From positions 1-53,499 of the forward strand of contig JAITVY010000114.1 in NCBI GenBank assembly GCA_031285565.1: DNA of 53,499 bases, read 5' to 3'. Below, one piece after another: positions 8,152 through 18,000 of this stretch. The notes under the pieces were generated by a model. That model made no database searches and was not told the origin of the DNA. It saw only the letters and a list, made by a program, of their open reading frames with translations. Made by a program: the position numbers and the translations under genes. Position 1 is the first letter of the stretch; the number at the start of each line of letters is the position of its first letter. The DNA is from Tannerella sp. (lineage in GTDB: Bacteria > Bacteroidota > Bacteroidia > Bacteroidales > Tannerellaceae).

Positions 8152-9654
8152 TCAATCCCAATTCGGATTTTGTGTCAGATTCGGGTTCAGAAGAATCTGA
8201 TTATATGGAATCGGCCACAGATAATCCCGTTCAGGATTGAAAGAACGTTTTACAACATCTGCCCCATCAGCATCATGCATCATTCCATTGTTCTCTTTCT
8301 CTGCTGTCTTCCATCTCAGAATATCAGAGTAATATAATCCTTCGAAAGTTAATTCAATACGGCGTTCCCTGCGAATCACTTCGCGCATTTGAGATTGTGT
8401 CAGGCCCTTCATCACCTCCGGCATATTTATATCCGGACGTTTGCGTAACTGATTGATAGCGTCATATACGGAATCATCCGGACCGTCAACCTCATTTTGA
8501 GCTTCAGCATATGTCAATAAGACCTCAGCATAACGAATCAGGATAAAATTAAATGCCGAACGTTCGACCAATGGAATAGATACACTGTCCTCGTAAGAAG
8601 TATATTTTTTCACACCAAAACCGGTATTCACCACATCCGCTCTCGTTATTGTTTTACCCAGATACTGATAACCGATACAAACGATTGATTTCAATAATCG
8701 GGGATCACGATTTTCATAAGGATGCTCCGGATCATATAAAGAAGATTCACTGATGCTTTTCCCATCTGTACACAAATATGTGTCAACTAATTCTTTTAAT
8801 GGAGCAGGACGGTTTAAACGCCATATATTCAGGTCGTAATCAGTCGGATATTCCGGTATTACAGTCTCAACATTAAAAATCACCTCACTATTATGCTTAT
8901 TATCTTCGCTGAAGAAATGACGATAATCATTAAATAATTGATACACACCCGAATTTATAATCTGCTTAGCTATTTCGGCAGCTTCTGCCCATCGGGCATT
9001 ATATAATAAAGCACGGGCTTTCAACGCCAGAGCTGCTCCTTTGGTTACACGTCCGAGATCAGCACTGGCATAACTCCCTGGCAACACGGCTATTGCATCA
9101 TCTAAATCAATAAGTATCTGCGACACAACCTCTTCTTTTGAACTCCGGGGTAAGTTTGCCTGTGTATCAGCATTAGGCGCTTCAACGATTAACGGCACTC
9201 CTCCGAATTTATCAACTAAATTCAGATAATAAAAGGCCCGTAGAAATTTAGCTTCACCAATCATCTGATTTTTCTCCGTTTCATCCATATCCACCGTACC
9301 CACTTTTGTAATAAACGTATTGGTTCGTCCTATACCTATAAAACAATTTTTCCATAACAACTCAATCAGATATGTAGTCGACATATGTTCACCTTTTCCT
9401 ATGGCCTGTGTACCATTTGATTCATTATAAGTCATTGCATTCGAAGTCAACATATCGAACTCCATTGTGTGCGAAAATCTCCAGTTCATCAGTGCATTAT
9501 AACATCCCATAAGTCCGGCCTTGGCATGCTCTTCTGTTTTCCAGAATGTTTCGGTTGAATATTGATCCGAAGGATCTACATCTAACAAACTGTCGCACGA
9601 CACTAAATAAATACAGGCAACAGTCATACAGATCATTATATATATATTTTTCAT
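8152..9654 (-). CDS. SusD/RagB-family glycan-binding lipoprotein
   Basis: The product has 500 residues. The lipoprotein signal peptide ends in YLVSC with C20 as the lipidated residue. SusD-family features follow: FWKTEEHAKAGLMGCYNAL near the N-terminus, an AKFLRAFYYLNLVDKFGGVPLI motif region, and a C-terminal ILRYAEVLL-like helix and RRERRIEL motif. It would sit on the cell surface as the lid of the SusC transporter encoded just upstream and capture the oligosaccharide. The gene follows susC by 144 bp; that spacer is almost entirely one copy of the palindromic leader element described at 9655-9785. The start codon directly abuts the leader. Confidence 0.95.
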   Translation of the reverse strand: MKNIYIMICMTVACIYLVSCDSLLDVDPSDQYSTETFWKTEEHAKAGLMGCYNALMNWRFSHTMEFDMLTSNAMTYNESNGTQAIGKGEHMSTTYLIELLWKNCFIGIGRTNTFITKVGTVDMDETEKNQMIGEAKFLRAFYYLNLVDKFGGVPLIVEAPNADTQANLPRSSKEEVVSQILIDLDDAIAVLPGSYASADLGRVTKGAALALKARALLYNARWAEAAEIAKQIINSGVYQLFNDYRHFFSEDNKHNSEVIFNVETVIPEYPTDYDLNIWRLNRPAPLKELVDTYLCTDGKSISESSLYDPEHPYENRDPRLLKSIVCIGYQYLGKTITRADVVNTGFGVKKYTSYEDSVSIPLVERSAFNFILIRYAEVLLTYAEAQNEVDGPDDSVYDAINQLRKRPDINMPEVMKGLTQSQMREVIRRERRIELTFEGLYYSDILRWKTAEKENNGMMHDADGADVVKRSFNPERDYLWPIPYNQILLNPNLTQNPNWD

Positions 9655-9785
9655 ACGAGAATATTTTATTTTTTACACTAAGGTCGCATGGAACTCGCAT
9701 ATTGAGTGATTAACGGTTAGCGATGAATGTTTAATTAATCACTAATCATTAACAATTAACCACTAGTTTACATGCTTCGTTTCAT
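9655..9785 (-). promoter_or_regulatory. Palindromic leader element, copy A (before susD)
   Basis: Read on the minus strand this starts with the 5' box ATGAAACGAAGCATG (9785-9771). A centre rich in TTAATGATTAGTG-like inverted segments follows. It ends with a 3' box GTTCCATGC, CCTTAGTGT and AAAATATTCTCGT that runs directly into the susD ATG. Copy B (21373-21501) matches it over almost its full length. Copies C and D share the two outer boxes but carry a different central hairpin. The susC stop is only 13 bp upstream, so the element lies inside an operon and probably acts as RNA. Confidence 0.75.
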
Positions 9786-9798
9786 AGCTTTTTCTTTT

Positions 9799-12700
9799 TT
9801 AAAATGTGATGTTAACACCCCCTGTAAATGTCCGTAGAGACGGATAAGCGTAATAAGTACCACCCTTCAGGTCTTTTTCCGGATCAAAATCCTTCATAGA
9901 AGAAAATGTAAGTAAATTCTGCGCATTCACAAACACCTTTAGACGACTGATTATACCGGTCTTCAACACAGACTGAGACACATTGTATGATAACTGCAAA
10001 TTCTTCAGACGCAGATATGATGCATCCCGCAACCAAAAATCATTCGTGCGGTAATTCTCATTTGTAGCACCCTCATACGTCGTTAAAATCGGTAATTTGG
10101 CGCTTATACCTCTTTCGGGTGTCCAGGCATCCGTTAACCATTGCTCAGGCAGACCACAACCAAACCATAACGGAGTTGCACCGATACGGTCTCCATAAGT
10201 ACTGACATCAGAGACTCCCTGAAAGAATGCACTCAAATCAAAATCTTTATAGGATAAATTGATTCCGAAACTATATGTAATTTTAGGAATAACCCCTCCC
10301 CGAATCTGCCGGTCATCTTCCGTTATTTTACCATCCCCGTTTGTGTCTTCAAACTTCAGGTAGCCGGGTTTTGTCGATGCCGTCTGAAAAGGGCTATTAT
10401 CAATCTCTTCCTGAGACTGGAAAATGCCGATTGCATGCAACATATAATATGAATCAATCGGTTCCCCTTCCTTAAGGATATACATATCTTCAATAATTGT
10501 TTGCCCGTTCAGTGACTCTATTTTATTCTTAACATGCGTCATATTTCCGGTTATTTCATACCCGAAACCACCTATACGACTACGATATCCAATTCCTAAC
10601 TCAAATCCTTTATTACTGACTTCACCGATATTGCGGATCGGACCTTGCAGACCACCCACCTGATCCGGAAGAGTTACTTGTCTTAAGATATCAGTCGTAC
10701 GCTTGTCGAATATCTCAAAAGAAAAATCTAAACTGCCATTCAGCAATGAAGCGTCCAAACCGAGATTTGTCATTGTCGTTGTCTCCCAGGTAATATTCGG
10801 ATCGTTATAAGCTTTTACGGCTACTCCAGATTGCATCACACCATTCAACGGATAATTCACTCCTGATGTCATTAAATCAACATACCGAAACCATTCCGTA
10901 CGCTCCTGTCCCACACTACCCCACGAGTCATTCCCTAATTGCCCCCATGAAGCACGCAATTTTAAATTATAAATCCAGGAATAGTCTTTCAAAAAACATT
11001 CCTCACTCAGACGCCACCCGGCAGAAAAAGAAGGAAATATACCCCAGCGATTCCCTTTAGCAAACCGGGAAGAACCATCATACCGGAAGTTGGCTTCAAA
11101 TAAATACCGGTCTTTATAAGCATAGTTTAGTCTTCCGAAATATGACATCAATACCGATTTAGCCGAAGTGCCACCGACCGTTGCATTGCTCGAACCGGCA
11201 TTCAGTTCATGCAAATCATTACCTAAATACCCTTCATTTTTTGCTGAAAATTCAGTAAGATGCACATCCTCATAGCTAAACCCCAGTAAAATCTTCAGAT
11301 CATGTACATCGGTAATCTTTTTACCCCACGACAACGTATTAAAAATTGTTTTTGATAAATCATTTTTATCTATCTTTTCTGCATGGCGCGTATTACGTCC
11401 GTCAAATACAATCTTCTCTTTTTCACTTGTTTTCAATTGATATTTATAAACTTCCGGAGCAAAAACAGATTGCAGATAATCATATTTATTAATACCCACA
11501 TTCAAGTTATAAATAACATCAAAGGGAAATTTATATTCAGCCGATAAATTAGCCAGCATCCGTAAAGATTTATGCTTATTTTCACCCTCATCAGCCAATG
11601 CCAGCGGATGACGATAAATATTATGACCGGGTGTACGGATAAACGTATCGGCATATTTTCCGTCCTCAGTATAGGTTGGATGAAAAGCCTGTGCTTTATA
11701 AGTCATCTCGACCAGATTCGCAACTCCGGTTACCGGTTCATTGTATATCTTATAATGTGCATTCATATTTGCACCGATCTTCAACCGGCTGTTCATTTGA
11801 GCCGAGGTATTAATAGCCAATGTATACTTTTCAGAATCGGTTCCCCGTAACACTCCATCCTGTTCTCCATATCCCAACGAAACCGAATAACTATATTTTT
11901 CATCTCCTCCCGAAAAACGCATATTATGCTCCATGATAAAAGCATCATTATACATAATATCCAACCAATTGTTTTGAGGATACAGGATCGGATTCGTTTT
12001 CATTCCCTGCCGGTACTCCTCAATCAGTTCATCTGAATAATCAACCGTTGGCTCCCCTCCATTAATCTGCACCTGATTCCTCATTTCCATAAACACAATA
12101 GGATCATATACAAAATCCGGCAAATAAGTAGCCTGCTGAAAACCAAAGTAGTTATTATAATCAACTGTAAATTTCCCTTTTCGACCCATTTTTGTCTTGA
12201 TTAAAATTACCCCGTTTGCCGCACGCGACCCGTAAATAGCTGCTGATGCCGCATCTTTCAATACGGAAATATGCTCGATATCATTCGGATTAATCGCTTC
12301 CAAAGGAAATTCAATTCCATCTACCAGAATCAAAGGATCATTATTATTTAATGTACCCTGGCCACGAATTCGAATAGTTGCTTTATCATTACCAGGCTGT
12401 CCTCCGGCCTGATTTACATATATTCCCTGAACCCCCTGTAAAGCCTGTGTAGCATTTGTGATCGGACGGTTCTCTAATATTGCAGCATTAATAGCAGAAA
12501 TTGCACCGGTTAAATTCACCTTTTTTTGAGTTCCGTAACCAACTACCACAACTTCCTCCAGTAACTTGGCATCCTCTAATAAACTGACATTAAAAACAGT
12601 ATTATTACCCACAGAAACTGTTTTCTCTGCATATCCGATATAGGATATAACCAATAGTGCATTTCCCTGCACTTCTAATGTAAAATGACCATTTATATCC

Positions 12701-12903
12701 GTAACCGTACCGTTTACAGTGCCCTTTTCTAATACATTAGCACCTATAACAGGTTCATTATATTCATCAATGACCGTACCTGTGACTGTTTTCCTTTGTA
12801 TGGAAACCTGAGCAGCTATCGGATGCACATACAGAAATGCCAGGAAAATAAAAAAGAAAACATAACAAACCCGGTAACGCTTTTTTATATAGGCAAAATT
12901 CAT
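9799..12903 (-). CDS. SusC/RagA-family TonB-dependent outer-membrane transporter (no STN domain)
   Basis: The product has 1034 residues. A signal peptide (about 1-31) is followed by a carboxypeptidase-regulatory-like domain (about 38-113, VTGTVIDEYNEPVIGANVLEK type). Then come the TonB-box region and plug, beginning VVVGYGTQKKVNLTGA, and a long beta-barrel ending in a C-terminal aromatic strand (VNITF). It imports oligosaccharides across the outer membrane using TonB energy, paired with the adjacent SusD. Unlike the second SusC of the locus it has no STN signalling domain, so it cannot be the direct input to the FecR protein. It is the first gene of the minus-strand arm and is divergent from the sigma-factor gene. 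Confidence 0.95.
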   Translation of the reverse strand: MNFAYIKKRYRVCYVFFFIFLAFLYVHPIAAQVSIQRKTVTGTVIDEYNEPVIGANVLEKGTVNGTVTDINGHFTLEVQGNALLVISYIGYAEKTVSVGNNTVFNVSLLEDAKLLEEVVVVGYGTQKKVNLTGAISAINAAILENRPITNATQALQGVQGIYVNQAGGQPGNDKATIRIRGQGTLNNNDPLILVDGIEFPLEAINPNDIEHISVLKDAASAAIYGSRAANGVILIKTKMGRKGKFTVDYNNYFGFQQATYLPDFVYDPIVFMEMRNQVQINGGEPTVDYSDELIEEYRQGMKTNPILYPQNNWLDIMYNDAFIMEHNMRFSGGDEKYSYSVSLGYGEQDGVLRGTDSEKYTLAINTSAQMNSRLKIGANMNAHYKIYNEPVTGVANLVEMTYKAQAFHPTYTEDGKYADTFIRTPGHNIYRHPLALADEGENKHKSLRMLANLSAEYKFPFDVIYNLNVGINKYDYLQSVFAPEVYKYQLKTSEKEKIVFDGRNTRHAEKIDKNDLSKTIFNTLSWGKKITDVHDLKILLGFSYEDVHLTEFSAKNEGYLGNDLHELNAGSSNATVGGTSAKSVLMSYFGRLNYAYKDRYLFEANFRYDGSSRFAKGNRWGIFPSFSAGWRLSEECFLKDYSWIYNLKLRASWGQLGNDSWGSVGQERTEWFRYVDLMTSGVNYPLNGVMQSGVAVKAYNDPNITWETTTMTNLGLDASLLNGSLDFSFEIFDKRTTDILRQVTLPDQVGGLQGPIRNIGEVSNKGFELGIGYRSRIGGFGYEITGNMTHVKNKIESLNGQTIIEDMYILKEGEPIDSYYMLHAIGIFQSQEEIDNSPFQTASTKPGYLKFEDTNGDGKITEDDRQIRGGVIPKITYSFGINLSYKDFDLSAFFQGVSDVSTYGDRIGATPLWFGCGLPEQWLTDAWTPERGISAKLPILTTYEGATNENYRTNDFWLRDASYLRLKNLQLSYNVSQSVLKTGIISRLKVFVNAQNLLTFSSMKDFDPEKDLKGGTYYAYPSLRTFTGGVNITF

Positions 12904-12947
12904 AAATAAAGTTTTTTAAGTAGTTGATATGAGTCCTTATTTATGCT

Positions 12948-12978
12948 CAAATATAATAAGATTCCAACAATGCACAAT
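12948..12978 (-). promoter_or_regulatory. Candidate promoter for the minus-strand susC operon
   Basis: On the minus strand a -7 box TATATTTG (12955-12948) is preceded, at 19 bp spacing, by ATTG (12978-12975), one mismatch from the -33 TTTG. This fits the Bacteroides vegetative promoter. It lies about 45 bp before the susC start codon. Confidence 0.55.
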
Positions 12979-13033
12979 ATATTGAACATTACTTATTCTC
13001 CTTTCTCCTTTCCATGAAATTTCCCTTTAGCGA

Positions 13034-13066
13034 TTTAGGGTTTATTCTTCAAAACAATTATATTTG
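13034..13066 (+). promoter_or_regulatory. Candidate promoter for the ECF sigma factor gene
   Basis: The -7 box TATATTTG (13059-13066) has a -33-like TTTA (13034-13037) at 21 bp spacing. The start codon is at 13081, leaving a very short leader. The site lies within the 177-bp divergent spacer between the two PUL arms. Confidence 0.55.
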
Positions 13067-13080
13067 TAACAACATTACCT

Positions 13081-13665
13081 ATGCTCGAAGAAGAAAGTAA
13101 AATAAAATGGTGTCAGTTTCAATCCGGAAATAATGAAGCCTATTCCTGGATCTATGAAACATATATTCAAATATTATACTCATACGGAATTCGCTTTACT
13201 TCCGATTTCGAATTAGTTAAGGATTGCATTCAGGAAGTTTTTACAGTTATATACAAAAACAGAAGCCGCCTAAAGCCACCTGACAATGTAAAAGTCTATT
13301 TAATGGTTGCATTAAAGAACAGCTTAATACGTAATCTTTATAAACAACAGAAATTACATAACCTTGACAGCTCTGATATAATGCGGTTTACACTGGAGCC
13401 TACTGTAGAAGAACAATTCATTCATAATGAAAATGACTTTTGCCAACAACAAAAAATACAGAAAATTCTTTCCGTATTAACGCCCCGTCAACAGGAAATC
13501 ATTTACTACCGCTTTATACAGGAACTTAGTTTCGAAGAAATCTGTTCATTGATGGATTTAAACTATCAGTCGGCACAAAATTTAATTCAGCGTTCATTGA
13601 AAAAAATCAGAGATAATCATATCGATCCAAACGTATACATCTTATTATTTGCCGCTTTAATATAA
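13081..13665 (+). CDS. ECF-type RNA polymerase sigma factor (FecI-like)
   Basis: The product has 194 residues. Region 2 (about 25-90) contains DFELVKDCIQEVFTVIYKNR. Region 4 (about 125-180) contains LTPRQQEIIYYRFIQELSFEEICSLM and a recognition helix in NYQSAQNLIQRSLKKIR. No region 1 or 3 is seen, as expected for an ECF factor. The anti-sigma gene begins 73 bp downstream, followed by a SusC with STN domain. This is the standard trans-envelope signalling module of Bacteroidota host-glycan and complex-glycan PULs: SusC binding releases the sigma factor to transcribe the locus. The final residues (YILLFAALI) are hydrophobic. Confidence 0.93.
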   Translation: MLEEESKIKWCQFQSGNNEAYSWIYETYIQILYSYGIRFTSDFELVKDCIQEVFTVIYKNRSRLKPPDNVKVYLMVALKNSLIRNLYKQQKLHNLDSSDIMRFTLEPTVEEQFIHNENDFCQQQKIQKILSVLTPRQQEIIYYRFIQELSFEEICSLMDLNYQSAQNLIQRSLKKIRDNHIDPNVYILLFAALI

Positions 13666-13738
13666 TTTACAAAAAAAGTGTTGATTAAGTGAGTATATTT
13701 CCATTTTAATTGTATCCTGTTTACAAATACAATTAAAA

Positions 13739-14962
13739 ATGGTAAAAGATTACACTACATATACGGCCGATCAACTACTGAACGATGACTTCTTTCTGCA
13801 ATCAGAACAACATCCGACACCTGACAATCAATTATTCTGGGCCAATCTTGAACAAGAAAACGAATCACTGGCTAAAGAATTAAAAATCGCACGTAACTTT
13901 TTGGCGATCTTAAAAAAGAACGCATCCCAATCACCGCTTTCGCCAAAAGGTAAACAGGAAACCTGGAACCGGATTCATCAGGAAAATCGCAAACACGATA
14001 CCCGGCATATACGACATTTCAAAACCGGATTAAGTATAGCCGCTTCAATCGCCTTATTAATCGGAATTGCGTACTATTATTTATTGCCTTCAAACGAACA
14101 GGATAATGCAACCGATTATTTAGCCATTCTTGGAAATACACAGCAAGCCGGAAGTCCATCCGGAGAAGTGCAATTAATATTATCTGATAATGAAAAAATA
14201 GCTATCGATGGCAAAGAAACTCAGGTTGAGTATCATGAAGATGGAACTTTGAATATCAATGCAAAAGAAGAAAAAAAACTACATACAGACGAAAATTCAA
14301 ACTTAACAAAAATATTTAACCAGCTGATTGTGCCGGCCGGGAAACGATCTACAATTACATTCCAGGATGGTACGAAGTTATGGGTGAACTCTGGTTCGAA
14401 AGTAATTTATCCGGTAAACTTTGATAAAGACAAACGTGAAATTTTTGCCGAAGGAGAAATATTTCTGGATGTTTCACATGATAACCAGCGACCTTTCGTT
14501 GTAAAAACAAAAGAACTCGACGTTATGGTATTGGGAACCCAATTCAATCTTTCGACTTACAAAACTGAGAAACAGGTAGAAGTGGTACTCGTTAGCGGAA
14601 AAGTGGAAGTACAAACTCATAGATACGAAAAAAGTGTACTGACTCCCAATCAACTATTCTCATATAATACCGAAACACATAAAAGAAACATTAAACAGGT
14701 AGATATAAGCGAATATATTGCCTGGAAAGATGGCTATTATCAATTTACGAAACAAAATCTGGAGGTTGTGCTCCGGAAAATTTCGCAATACTATGAAATC
14801 GACATTCAATGGAGCCCAAAACTGAACGAATTGAGTTGTAGCGGCAAATTAGATCTAAAAAATGATCTGGACGAAGTATTAAATGCATTACAAAAAGCAG
14901 CACCTATAAAAATAACACAGAATCAGGAAAAAATATATATAGATGTCAAACCTTTAAACTGA
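13739..14962 (+). CDS. FecR-family anti-sigma factor
   Basis: The product has 407 residues. A cytoplasmic N-terminal part (about 1-97) would bind the sigma factor. A single membrane span (about 98-116, GLSIAASIALLIGIAYYYLL) follows, then a periplasmic FecR domain (about 195-290). The FecR core LIVPAGKRSTITFQDGTKLWVNSGS and the EGEIFLDVSHDNQRPFVVKT stretch are diagnostic. A C-terminal DUF4974-like domain (about 325-405, YYQFTKQNLEVVLRKISQYY) is expected to meet the STN domain of SusC. It is co-oriented between the sigma factor and the STN-SusC gene, which are its expected partners. Confidence 0.94.
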   Translation: MVKDYTTYTADQLLNDDFFLQSEQHPTPDNQLFWANLEQENESLAKELKIARNFLAILKKNASQSPLSPKGKQETWNRIHQENRKHDTRHIRHFKTGLSIAASIALLIGIAYYYLLPSNEQDNATDYLAILGNTQQAGSPSGEVQLILSDNEKIAIDGKETQVEYHEDGTLNINAKEEKKLHTDENSNLTKIFNQLIVPAGKRSTITFQDGTKLWVNSGSKVIYPVNFDKDKREIFAEGEIFLDVSHDNQRPFVVKTKELDVMVLGTQFNLSTYKTEKQVEVVLVSGKVEVQTHRYEKSVLTPNQLFSYNTETHKRNIKQVDISEYIAWKDGYYQFTKQNLEVVLRKISQYYEIDIQWSPKLNELSCSGKLDLKNDLDEVLNALQKAAPIKITQNQEKIYIDVKPLN

Positions 14963-15013
14963 AGTTATATGGATCCATAAAAAACACAAAAATCTACAAC
15001 ACATAAAAAGAAA

Positions 15014-15041
15014 GGCCGGAAATACCCTCATATTTCCGACC
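15014..15041 (+). other. Hairpin between fecR and susC
   Basis: Arms GGCCGGAAATA (15014-15024) and TATTTCCGACC (15031-15041) pair with one mismatch around a six-base loop. There is no T tail. It lies in the 135-bp gap between the anti-sigma gene and the STN-SusC gene, and could shield or pause the transcript so that susC is expressed differently from the regulators. Confidence 0.4.
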
Positions 15042-15097
15042 CGATAATCAAAATTAGTACAAACCGTTTTATTACTAACTTAAATCATAGCAAATAT

Positions 15098-18000
15098 ATG
15101 AAAAATAATAAGATGCTTGGCATAAAAAATGTCAGGCAAAAAAGAGTCATACGAATTATGAAAGGATGCATGTTATTCATTTTCTTAGGAATCGGTGCAT
15201 GTTTTGCTAACGAAAGCTACTCACAGGAAACATTCTTTACTGTCGAATATAATAACCGGACAATAAAAGAAGTTTTTAATGGTATAGAAAAACAAAGTGA
15301 ATATATTTTTTTCTATTTAGATAACTCGCTCGATCTGAACCGCAAAGTTTCGGTAAGAGTCAAAAATCAGCAAGTAGGAGATATTTTAGATCAGGTATTT
15401 AGCGGAACCGATAATACGTACTACATATCCGACCGGCAAATCATTGTTTCAAAAGAAAACAGTAAATCACCTACATCTGTTCAGCAACAAAGAAATACCC
15501 GTACCATTACTGGGATTATATCTGATGAATTCGGACCGGTTGTAGGAGCCAATGTAATTATAAAAGGAACAACAAATGGAAGCATTACTGATCTTGACGG
15601 TAAATTTACCATAGAAAATGTTCCTGAAAATGCAACCATCCAGGTCTCTTTTATCGGATACCTGACGCAGGAAATTAAAATCACAAACCAGACAAATATT
15701 AATATTGTACTGCAGGAAGATGCCATTGGTATGGAAGAAGTTGTTATAATCGGTTACGGTTCACAACGTAAATCAGACTTAACCGGAGGTATCACAGCCG
15801 TAAGTTCTGATAAGCTGCAAATGGTAACGACCAACAATTTGTTAGACAAATTATCCGGTCAGGTTCCCGGGTTAAATATCACAGCAGGAAATGCCCGGCC
15901 GGGTCAGGAACAGGCTATACGCGTACGCGGAGAAAACTCATTGTCTGCCGACAATTCTCCGTTAATTGTATTAGATGGTATTCCTTACAATGGGTCGTTA
16001 AGTAACATTGACCCCAATGTCATTGAAAACATTAGTGTCCTGAAAGATGCGTCGGCTGCCGCGATATATGGCTCACGCGGTTCTAACGGAGTTATCCTTA
16101 TCCAAACAAAAAAAGGAAAAAAAGGTGCTCCTTCCGTAGCCTATAATGGACAAATCGGTTTTCAGCAACCGGAACGCCGCCTAGATGTGATGAAGGGAGC
16201 AGAATATGTTCAGTTCACCCAGGATTACAATCGGATAAAATACGGATATACAGGCGACCAACTCGACCCAATGTTATTATTAAACCCAAGCGAACGTGCA
16301 AACTATCAAGCTGGTTCTGAAACAGACTGGCAGGATATCATGTTCCGTGATGCACTGACTCACAATCATCAGATCAGTATTTCCGGAGGGACTGATTTCA
16401 CCACATACATGGCATCCATTTCTCATCTTAGTCAGGACGGTATTGTCGAAAATACCGGTCTGGAAAGAACGAATGTAACCATAAACCTTTCACAAAGTTT
16501 AAAATCGTGGCTGACCATCGGGATGGGAGTTCAGGCTACACAGAAAGAACAAGGAGGTGAAGAGCCTTATTTACAAGCCGGCCTGAAAATGAGTCCTTAC
16601 GGAATATACAAAGATGAGAATGATAATTATGTAACCTATCCGATGGATCAAACATTATTTTATAATCCAATGGCCGATGTAAATGCAGACCAGGATATAA
16701 CAAAACGGGAAGTATTCATATCTTCTTTTGCCGATATCATATTACCGGTTAAAGGACTGAGTTTCCGTACCAACTTCGGGTATAATTATCACAGTGCATT
16801 CGAAGGTACATATTATGGTAGGAATACGAAAACCGGTTCTGAAAAAAATGGTCGTGCAGAAGTCGAAAACGAACACTATTATGACTATACCTGGGAAAAT
16901 CTGTTAAAATACAACAATACTTTTGGCAAACATAAAATAGATGCAACTGCATTATTCAGTATACAGGAAACACAATTGAAAAGATATAACCAGGAAGCAG
17001 AAGTTTTTGTGAACGACGATGCCAGCTATCATAATATGAATGCAGGTGAAAAAAATCAGGTGGTAAAATCAACTCTTGACGAAACATCTATGCTCTCTTA
17101 TATGGGACGTATCAACTATTCATACGACAATAAATATATGCTGACCTTAACCGGCCGCTCTGATGGATATTCGGCCTTTGGGGCAAACAACAAATATGCA
17201 TTTTTTCCTTCGGTAGCCGTCGCCTGGAATCTTTTTTCCGAAGATTTCTTCGCATCAGACTGGGTGGATATGATAAAGATACGTGCATCCTATGGTTCGA
17301 ATGGTAATCAGGCTATCAAACCTTACCAGACATTAAACAGGTTAAGTCTTGGCAAATACATCTGGGGCGACGGAACAACTGTAAATGGAACATATATACC
17401 TAGTAATGGTATAGGTAATCCGAATCTGAAGTGGGAAACCACCCGGACATTTAATACGGCTATAGATTTTAGCTTCTTTACCGGCAGACTGGGTGGTAGC
17501 ATTGATTTTTATGTAGCTAATACGACAGACTTACTGATGAGCCGTACCGTACCTATAATGAACGGTTATCGTTCAATCATGGACAATGTTGGCGAAACGC
17601 GCAATGTAGGTATAGAAATTACATTAAATTCGGTCAATATCGAGACAAAAGACTTCAGTTGGACAACCAATTTCAACTTTTTCCTGAACAGGGACAAAAT
17701 CATCGAATTACGTGGTGACGGCAAAGATGATATTACAAACAAATGGTTTATTGATGAACCTTTACGCGTATTTTATGATTACAAAGTAATCGGAACCTGG
17801 CAGTTAGGAGAAGAAGAACTGGCGGCAGCCACACAGGCCGGAGCCGTTCCCGGTTCTGCTAAATTACAGGATACAAATGGCGACGGCGTGATCAGTGCTG
17901 ATGATAAAGTAATAATCGGTTCCAAATTACCCAGTTTCATGATGTCGATGGGTAACCAGTTCAGTTATAAAAATATCTATATGTCTTTTATGTTGAATGG

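Noticed and set aside
9655..9785. Leader family as simple promoters
   Set aside because: The copies contain no consistent -33/-7 pair, and two of them lie within operons directly after a stop codon, so I treat them as RNA-level or mobile elements instead.
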